Shown here: positions 56,283 through 64,000 of the stretch, piece by piece
How positions within the stretch are numbered: the stretch's first letter is position 1
Layout: each line of letters begins with the position of its first letter
Translations under genes and position numbers: made by a program
Source of the DNA: Calliopum simillimum
Lineage: Eukaryota; Arthropoda; Insecta; Diptera; Lauxaniidae
Length of the DNA stretch: 64,000 nucleotides
Reading direction: 5' to 3'
Assembly (NCBI GenBank): GCA_951812925.1
Contig: OX638371.1
Location: 38,786,101 to 38,850,100 of the forward strand
Notes under the pieces: model-generated
The model's database searches: none
What the model was told of the DNA's origin: nothing
Seen by the model: only the letters and a program-made list of their open reading frames with translations

Positions 56283-57410
56283 ATTTAAGGAATTTCTACT
56301 CAATGGTATGTTAGTGTATGGATCTACTTTGCCTTTTTTTCGTATCACCTTTTGCCTTTTTCGATGAGTAGTAGTAGTGAACCTGAATATGCTGATTTGC
56401 CCGATTTAGCTGTATAATCCGATTTCATCGAAACTGCATTACTGGCCCCAACAGGTCGATGTATACCCTTGCCACCAGCACTATAACGCGAGGTAGAAGA
56501 TTTACCAGAGTGCATGCTAGCAGCATCATTAGCTAGCAGGATGAGATTTTATTTTTATTTAATTTCCATTAGTACTGGTTGCTGCAGATGCCTCATTGTC
56601 ATCACCATTTTCATCATTAGAGTTGGAAGTTGTCATAAATAAACTGCCATGTACTATGGACACAATTGCATGTTGTGCTGCTTTGCGTATCTATGTATAT
56701 TAAAAGAATTTAGTAAGTACATAATTGAAAAATTAATCAAAAACTACCTACTTTTGGTTTTAAATGCGTCGTAAATGAGAGTATCGCATCAATATACTGC
56801 CAAGTTGAGCTATAACTCCAGGTCGCATAGTCTTGTGCACGCAACAACACTGACAGGCAGCCAATGATGTATTTAATGACCGATTGATTTGTTGTCTCCA
56901 TAAAACGCTGCAACAACGACAACAGCGTTTTTGCAGTCTCTCCGAAACTTTTACGAAGTACTGGTGCTGGCACTGATTTTATACCCATACCCAATAAAGA
57001 CACACCAGCAATAATATCCTGCTCCTCAGTGCTTGCCTCTATTCGTTGCATTAATAAAATAAAATATTCTGTAGATGATTCTGTACCGCCACGTTCTTTT
57101 ATTATTTCCGTCAGCGCTGTTAATATGGCCAACATTTCCTTATGCAAATCTGAAGAACCTCTAAAGCCGACGGGCAATTTTTTAAAGCTCATGTTGGTAC
57201 AAGTGCAGTAGTTAGATGCAAATGTTTTGAAAGTCTTAAATGTGCCGTGTTGTGTTTCGGACATATCCTCATCAGCATCATCATCCATATTGAAAGATTT
57301 CAAGCTTCCTGCGATGTCATTTACTGTGGCTTCGGCGTTGTACATTTGACGCTGTTCATGTTTTTGCACCGCTTCCAATGTTAGGCCAGTTGCATCTGCA
57401 TCGCCTGCCA
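56283..57410 (-). pseudogene. RRP12-like pseudogene with the middle deleted
   Basis: RRP12 is a large HEAT-repeat protein needed for ribosome assembly and export. 57410-56752 encodes its N-terminal region (HKEMLAILTALTEIIKERGG, AGVSLLGMGIKSVPAPVLRK, SVIKYIIGCLSVLLRAQDYA). A 61-base GT-AG intron follows. 56690-56559 continues RKAAQHAIVSIVHGSLFM, then ends in a stop. From about 56545 to 56283 comes the family's C-terminal end (MHSGKSSTSRYSAGGKGIHR to KVDPYTNIPLSRNSLNKR), with a one-base frame slip in an A7 run near 56340. The roughly 900-residue middle is absent. The first exon is also missing. Confidence 0.85.
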
Positions 57411-57447
57411 CTATAATTTATAAATTAATGCATTTTTTTTTACTGAA

Positions 57448-59800
57448 TGTTATTTGTCCCTTATAGCTTTCGTACCTAGCGCGGCCCACCACGGCTAACT
57501 AAGGGCACTTCAGGGGGTTCTCAACCCACCGCACCAGGTCGGGGGACCTAACAATAAATTTCTATTTCCGCTGAAAGCCGGATCTAAAAATTATTACAAC
57601 AAAAAAAAACAATCGTTACATCAAAAATCTCAAACTAAGCCAAAAACTCAAAGTCAAAAATGCAACTAAAATCCGAAATTCCCTACCAAGGTTACCACAG
57701 CAACATGGGACTAGCTGGACGTCCCCTACGCACCCACCCTTCCTGTGTCACAAACACATTCACTTCATGACACCCACAAAGTAGTCACTGTACCATAAAC
57801 TTCTTTAAATTACACCCATTTTCAGCGTTAAACTCCCCTCACACTCAAATTAGCAAGAAAACATTTTTACCAGAAATTCATACAAATTTGATAAAATTTA
57901 TTCTTAAAAAAAAACTCTTGACCTCTCAACTTAGGGCCAAAACCATTAACTTATAGTTTACACAAAATAAATTTCTTCCAAAAATAGTTTCTATCTGAAC
58001 CATTACAAAATTAACCCACAATTTTTACAATCCAACAATTTAGGCAAAATCCCCACAATTTTATAAGCCACAAATACTTTGGGCCAAAAAATCCCCACAG
58101 CTAAATAAATTTTCTTCTGAAACCCCGAAATTATTAATTAAAAAATATAGTAATAATATAATCTATAAATATGGTATTTTAACCAAAAAAAATAAAATAT
58201 AAATATTGTGGGTTTAAAATTAATATGCATGCAAAGGATCAAATCAAATAACGCAAGTTGGGAACATGCCAATATGTAAATATTAAATAAAAATAAAATA
58301 AAAGTATATAAAAATGCGACCCCCCCTAACGTACAAACATTAAGCCCACACTTAAAATAATCCCTAACGACCAAAAAATCCAAATCGAAAAATTTCTTTT
58401 TCTCTTTTGAAACGCGTTTTTAGAATAATTACTTTTTTTTTTCTTTCCGCGGAAAAGGTACACCTTAAATGAGCTCGTTTAAGTTATTTCTCGCGCACAC
58501 AAAAAAAAAACTCAATATCGAAAAAAAATTGGAATTTTTGCTCTCACAAAAATTACTAAACGAAACTTAACATAAACTTAACGATAATCCCTCCCTCTCC
58601 TAATCGCCGAATTTCGAATTCCGGAAAATTTTACAGTGGATGGTTTTTGCTAAAATTTTAACTTTTGAGGTAACCGAATCACATTCCACTTATTATCCAA
58701 ACCGGTTTTATAAATACGCCTTGTAATTATATGCAGATCCAAAATTTTTATAATAATAGGAAAAATATTGTGGCTGACCTTATTCCGGTTCACTTAACCT
58801 TTTACCCGAGGGGTCCTTCTGTCTTACAGCCTTGCTTCAATTTTACGTCCTTGACTCGACCGTCAGCCACACTAGCAAACACAAAAAAAAACTTTTTGAC
58901 TGATCTCCCAAACTAAAATCACCAAATTTTAAAACTTACATAAAATTTTCCTTTCCTGATCAACTCCTTTATCCTTTCAAAACTCTTCTAGAAACTCCTT
59001 TTAATATTCTGCTGCTGTTGCTAATTTGTGGTGATCCTGAATTTTCACATAGAATTCCGGAACTTTCCTCTATCACAAAAAAAAACACCAATTTAAAACA
59101 CAATTGCTCTGATTCGCAAAAAAAAACTAGCAAAATATCACCTTTTTGTCCTCAAAACTCGTACTTTCAATTTTTAATCAGCTTTCCACAAAAATTTATA
59201 CGCGGAAAAATAAACTTTACTACATTTAGACTTTTTACAAAAATTCAGAAAAATTATTTCAAATAGGACCCGACTTTAATTTTAACGTCTTTAACGTTTG
59301 GCTGTACTTCTTTTATTGAAATTTCCGAAACAAAATTTCTTATTGCTAAGCCAAAAATATCGGTTTAACAAACGCAACTCCCAGTACATAAAAACAGTTT
59401 TCCTTAATCTTACCAAAACACTAACAACAAAAATCCATTTATTAAATTCTAACAAAAAACCCTACAGCAACACTTTTCCTTTGCCTATACTAATATCTAG
59501 TTGTCTCACCCACTGTAAACCTTAACAGCCCCTTATTGAATCATTTTCATGTTGCCATAAACAATCCTAATGTTGACAATCTGTCTATTCTCTTTTTCGA
59601 ACTTTCGTTCAACATTCGATCTTTCGTTCAACATTCTGACTGCATTACCGACATCTCTCAAAAGAATGCAGAAACGTCAAAATAAAAACGAAAACAAAAC
59701 TAAACAGAAGCCGAATCAGGCCAAGTGAAATTAAAATTCTTAAAATTAACTAAAAAACATAAAAAAAAAACTAATAAAAATAAAACAAACTTATAAAAAT
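57448..59800. other. G-poor stretch, possible LTR or leader of a retroelement
   Basis: From about 57590 to 59520 the + strand is rich in A, C and T and strikingly poor in G, unlike the rest of the window. It begins with a GC-rich block ('gcgcggcccaccacggcta') just right of the RRP12-like piece. No ORF with support. It lies downstream of the pol gene (60742) in that gene's direction, so a long terminal repeat is possible, but the matching 5' repeat is outside the window. Confidence 0.35.
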
Positions 59801-59914
59801 AAAATATAATGAACATCAGTGCTAAAGTGAAGTGAGTGAAGTTACTTTAAATTGTGATTATTGCGTTTTGTTTTCCATTGTTTTTTTTTTTTCTTTCTTT
59901 TTTTTTTTTTACAG

Positions 59915-60037
59915 TTTGTGACGGCACAAACTATGGTGCAATTTGGAAGATGCCAACCCCACACGCAACAAAACTCTGCATTGGTCAAGATGTCCCTGGG
60001 CCATCTGCAGACAATGCGGTGTGCTGTGTGACAAAAG
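59915..60037 (+). CDS. Unrecognised cysteine-rich exon-like ORF
   Basis: A long T/C tract and ACAG precede an open stretch coding CDGTNYGAIWKMPTPHATKL and CIGQDVPGPSADNAVCCVTK, then a good donor, AAAG|GTAAGC. Phase is 1 at both ends. I do not recognise the family. Four cysteines and an extracellular-type composition suggest a secreted or surface protein, but no signal peptide exon was found. It could be a real exon of an unknown gene or another gene fragment. Confidence 0.4.
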
Positions 60038-60226
60038 GTAAGCTATCCTAAAAATTAACTACATTTTAGTGCAACCAAAAACCAAACAAAAATGACATGT
60101 CTGCATAAGATACTTATGGTTATAAGCACTGGTTGTTGTTGCGTTGTTAACCTCAACATTGTTCCGACCGAAATTTCATGAAAAATTTCAAGGTTTTCAT
60201 TTGATTAAAAATTAATTTCCACACAT

Positions 60227-60294
60227 GCCCAACGAAGGCTTCCGCCCACACCCTGAGATTAGGAGTCTCATGCTATTAGACTAGCTAGCCGGGC
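60227..60294 (-). pseudogene. tRNA-Lys-like pseudogene or SINE head
   Basis: On the - strand: GCCCGGCTAGCTAGTCTAAT, then the anticodon arm TGAGACTCCTAATCTCA, ending GTTGGGC. The acceptor stem pairs over 7 bases (with G-U pairs) and the anticodon stem over 5. Compared with tRNA-Lys(CTT) as I recall it, the anticodon reads CCT, the D arm is altered and the T arm has lost its TTC. It is not expected to function. Confidence 0.65.
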
Positions 60295-60360
60295 AATCCA
60301 TCGCTAACATTTTTATTTTGTTTATAAAAATTTTCTTTTTTTTTTTTTTTTTCAAAGCAG

Positions 60361-60435
60361 GTGTTCCTGTCAGTTGTATGCGAACCAGTTTCTTTGATAG
60401 CAGTATTATCTTTTGCAACGTTTACGGGACGTAAC
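60361..60435 (+). CDS. Possible partner exon of the cysteine-rich ORF
   Basis: After a T tract and AAAGCAG, the phase-matched frame reads VPVSCMRTSFFDSSIIFCNV and stops shortly after. With 59915-60037 it would give six cysteines. Support is the splice signal and phase only. Confidence 0.3.
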
Positions 60436-60741
60436 TATGATTTTCCGAATTATAAGTATTTTACTTTGTGGTAATTTAAAATGAACTTTTCAGGTACTAT
60501 AGGACTTAATCATAATATTGCACAGTAGGATGGAACAAAAATCTCGAGGACATCAGCACATACAAGGACGAGACAACTTACATCATAGGTGGTAAATATT
60601 GCACATGGTGGTAATTGCTTTATAATTATGTGGTAGATGTAAAATAATAAGTAGATATTGCACTTGTATGAAGAATTAATTCTGAATATCCTCTATTGCA
60701 CTTTTCGTATTTTGTAGTCAGTCTCATTTTTGCTCATTCGC

Positions 60742-63700
60742 TTACTGTTTCATATCCTTTGCATGGAATACGCCTATCGATTTCCCTGCTAAATTTTCCA
60801 GTTCATATAAATTATTGCCCAACGGCTTTACCACGCGACATTTCGAAAACTTTTTGCAAAACTTTGCATTTATGTTGCTTTTAAAGTCACTAGCTGGGAA
60901 GTTTCTCTTAAAAATTTCTTGTCCTGGCACAAACTGAATTTCTCGGCTTCTCTTGTTGTATTGTTTTGCTCCTCTTACGTATGCCTTGTGCAGGTTTTCT
61001 TTCATTTTATCCCTTATCAAAGATATTCGATCTTCATTATTGGCTATCAGCAAATCTGGCTCACTTAATGAGTTTAGTTTCCTTGCAAGCTTGTAGTCGG
61101 TTCCACTAGTGTACATGTTATGTCCAAACAACGCGAAAAATGGGGTTACTCCTGTCGCTGAATGGACTGAGCTCCTCAAAGCACACTCTATTTCCGAAAG
61201 ATAAAGGTCCCAGTCGCGATGATCTTCTTGCATATAAGATCTTATTGCCGCTAAGATGGACTGGTTAACCCGCTCTGCTGCATTTGATTGCGGCGCGTAA
61301 AATGCTGTTTTTAAATGCTTTATTTTGTACAAATCCAACATTTTGCAAAAATCTTTTGAAACGAACTGCTTTCCATTATCGGAATGGATAACCTCCGGCA
61401 CACCAAATTTATGAAAAACCTCACGCGTTAAAAATTCAATCACTTTAGCTGTTGTTGCTTCACGCATAGCTTTTAGTAACGTAAATTTTGAAAAGTGATC
61501 AACCACTATGAAAATGTATGAGTTTCCACTTTTCGATCGAGTATATTTGCCTAGAAAATCGATATAAATTTTTTGAAAAGGACGATCTGTAATAACCTCA
61601 TTACCCATTCTAGGCCTAAGCTCTTTATTTGTAGATTTTGACTCTTTGCAAATTGTGCAGTTCCTTATGAAATTCGCCACTTGAACCGTCATTTTTGGCC
61701 AGTAATAAAATTGCCTTAGTCGATGTAAGGTTTTAACTACACCACCATGCGACGCAGTTTCTGGGCAATGCGCTTTTTCTATTAATGTTGATGTCAAGGA
61801 TTCTGGAACCCACAGCTTCCATTTCGCTTCAGCCTCCTCTTGCTCGAATCGTGTTCGTTTGAATAAAACTCCATTTTCTATTCTTAAATCCGGCAGTTTA
61901 TCCTGATTTTCCTCAACTGCTTTTACCATCTCCACATATTCAGGGGACTCAAACTCAGTGGTCTCCATGTCCAGCCATTGAGTATCAGTTGCATCAAGCT
62001 CGTCCACAAATCGAGATAAAGTGTCAGCCACTACGTTCTCTGATCCCTTACGGTGTTCAATTTGAAAATCAAATGACTGCAACTGAAGTGACCACCGAGC
62101 GAGTCTACCCGTGAGATCTTTTAGTGACATGAGCCATTTCAAGCTAGCATGATCCGTTATCACTGTAAACGGCATCATTTCCACATATGGTCGAAAGCGT
62201 TTTATAGCGAGCACTGCAGCCAAACATTCCTTTTCCGTGACGCTGTAGTTCCTTTGGCATGGATTTAGCTTTTGCGAAAAGTAAGCTATCGGTCTCTCAT
62301 TCTCTTCGTTGTCTTTTTGGAACAAAACAGCTCCGACTCCACTATCCGACGCGTCACATTGTATCCAAAAACGTCTCGAAAAATCTGCATGTTTTAAAAC
62401 CGGTGCTGACGTCAAAGATTTTTTTAAACTTTTGAACGCTTCGATTGCCTCTGGAGTTAAGGTGAATTTGGTACCCTTTTTCAATGTGTCGCTTAATGGT
62501 GCTGAAATTGACGCAAAATTTTTAATGAATCGCCTATACCAGCCTGCGGTCCCTAGAAAACTCCTGACCTCTCTTGGCGATTTTGGCAGTGAAATTCTCT
62601 GTATGGCCGTTACTTTGTCGGGGTCTGTTTTCAGCATCCCGCCTCCAACTAAGAAACCAAGGTACTTCAATTCTTTAAAACAGAATTTGGATTTTTGTAA
62701 GCCTATAGTCAAATTTGCCTTTTTTAAACACTCTGCAACTTCACCAAGGATTTTTACATGTGTTTCGAAATCAGCCGCTATAATTAGAAGATCGTCCAGA
62801 TATGTAAATACATTAGATTTAAGCCTCTGCGGTATTACTTTATCCATGAGTCTACATAAGCGCTGGGCCGCATTACATAATCCAAACGGCATCACAGCGA
62901 ATTGGTAGAGCGGTCGTCCAGGCACTGTAAAAGCCGTGTATGGTCTGCTTTTTTCATCAAGCTCTAATTGCCAAAAAGCGAACTTTAAGTCCACGCTACT
63001 TATATAGTGTGTATGATCTATACGACTCAAAATACCGTCGATATTCTGTAGCGGGTAAGCGTCCTTAATCGTGCGATCGTTCAATTTCCTCGCATCGAGG
63101 CATAATCTATTTTTTCCTGGCTTTCTAACAATTGTAACTCGGTTACTCCACGGGCTTTCGCTTTCTTCTATTACTCCTAAATCTAGCATTTTGTCAACTT
63201 CCGCATAAATAAGGTCCTGTACTGCTGGTGAGACGGGATAGTGCCTGTCCTTAACCGGCGTTGCACCTTCTATTAATTGTATTGAATGTTTTTCCATTTG
63301 CGTCTTACCAAGACCATGCTCTTCAAAAGTAATAAACATTTTTTTCACCTCATCTAAACGCTGCTGCTCTTCTGGACTCAATATATGTTTTTCTGGCTCT
63401 TCTTCATTATCGCTTTTATCATTTTTAAAATGGTTGACAATTTTTTCAACATCCAATTCTTCTACTCCGATTACATCCAATGCTAATTCGAATGACCTCC
63501 AAAAATCAATCCCTAAATAAGCCTTCTGCTCGAGATTCGGACACAGGTAAAAATCTATAATTTTTGATTTATTATTAAAAGTCACCGGTAGCTTGACTTT
63601 TCCAATAATGGTGTGTTTTTGACCACTAGCAGTTTTCACAGTCGATAAAAACTTTTCAATTGCAACTTCCATTTTCATTAAAAGCTCTCTACAATTACGG

Positions 63701-64000
63701 CCTAGTATTGATACAGAAGCTCCAGTATCCAAAAGACCTTTTATTTCAATGCCCTTCACATTTATCATTGCATATGGTCGTGGATCAATTTCGCTTGCTT
63801 TGCTCACTGCTTCTGAGACTAAAGAACGCATTCGTTTTCTTTTAGCATAATTATCCCTCGCTTTTCTAATTTTTCTTGAAACTATACGCATCCCACTAAG
63901 CAGGCTTTCATTGAAAATACGATCTCTGACTATATAGTAGTTTTTAATTCTTTCTTCTAATGGTTCGATTTCAAATGCCCTTTTAATTATGTTGTTTTTA
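60742..64000 (-). mobile_element. Ty3/mdg4-type LTR retrotransposon, pol region (partial)
   Basis: The frame is open from the window edge to its stop at 60742, over 1080 codons with no lesion. Counting from the Met at 63891: aspartic protease near residue 55 (LLDTGAS), reverse transcriptase with TYLDDLLII near residue 364, RNase H (CDASDSGVGAVLF) near 510, an HHCC zinc motif near 705-745 (HGGVVKTLHRLRQFYYWPK, CTICKES) and integrase with its D, D and E residues near 780-880 (IYIDFLG, IHSDNGKQF, NAAERVNQS). The order PR-RT-RH-IN is Ty3/Metaviridae. Gag and the 5' LTR lie beyond the window. No envelope-like frame follows the pol stop. The intact frame points to a recent insertion. Confidence 0.93.

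Noticed and set aside
60227..60294. Functional tRNA gene
   Set aside because: The D and T arms are damaged and the anticodon does not fit the body; treated as a pseudogene.
57448..60741. Envelope gene downstream of pol
   Set aside because: No long frame exists on the pol strand in this stretch, so the element is called an LTR retrotransposon without envelope.
62309..62908. 199-codon ORF on the + strand inside pol
   Set aside because: Shadow of the intact retrotransposon frame on the other strand.
1..64000. CRISPR array, operon or ribosome-binding features
   Set aside because: The window is insect nuclear DNA with spliced genes; such bacterial features do not apply.

Overview
This is a eukaryotic, intron-containing, strongly AT-rich window from a fly (Diptera, Schizophora). 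Exon-by-exon reading gives two complete host genes: an Arf-GEF of the schizo/loner (IQSEC/BRAG) family on the + strand and a sphingosine kinase on the - strand. The transposon types, including a mariner with DD41D catalytic spacing as in the 'rosa' group described from a Ceratitis fruit fly, make a tephritid-like fly the best guess. The species is not determined.

Layout. 1-11.3 kb is intergenic and full of DNA transposon relics: a 1.64-kb foldback element with an 8-bp target duplication, a broken DD34D mariner, paired MITEs, and a second foldback with the same terminus type. 11.9-38.7 kb is the schizo-like gene: six coding exons whose splice phases all agree and sum to exactly 1299 codons. 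Its large introns hold a dense stack of nested mariner/Tc1 elements (21.6-25.6 kb), several foldback elements and DINE-1-like repeats. 39-48.2 kb is intergenic and holds a three-copy palindromic MITE family, two decayed non-LTR retrotransposons, a mariner fragment and another foldback. 49.0-54.0 kb is the sphingosine kinase gene: three exons, one intron with a GC donor, and a 3-kb intron with MITEs and a tandem-repeat array. 54.5-57.4 kb holds three abutting broken gene fragments (p32/C1QBP-like, TANGO2-like, RRP12-like). 57.4-60.6 kb is a markedly G-poor stretch followed by an unexplained cysteine-rich, exon-like pair and a tRNA-Lys relic. 60.7-64.0 kb is the uninterrupted pol region of a Ty3/mdg4-type LTR retrotransposon that runs off the window.

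How it fits together. The two intact host genes act in unrelated pathways (Arf activation at membranes; sphingolipid phosphorylation) and nothing suggests co-regulation. Most of the remaining sequence is transposable-element debris. Target-site duplications show who inserted into whom in several places. The most unusual content is the run of foldback elements with megabase-scale-style long inverted arms but clean short target duplications, and the cluster of gene fragments near 55-57 kb.
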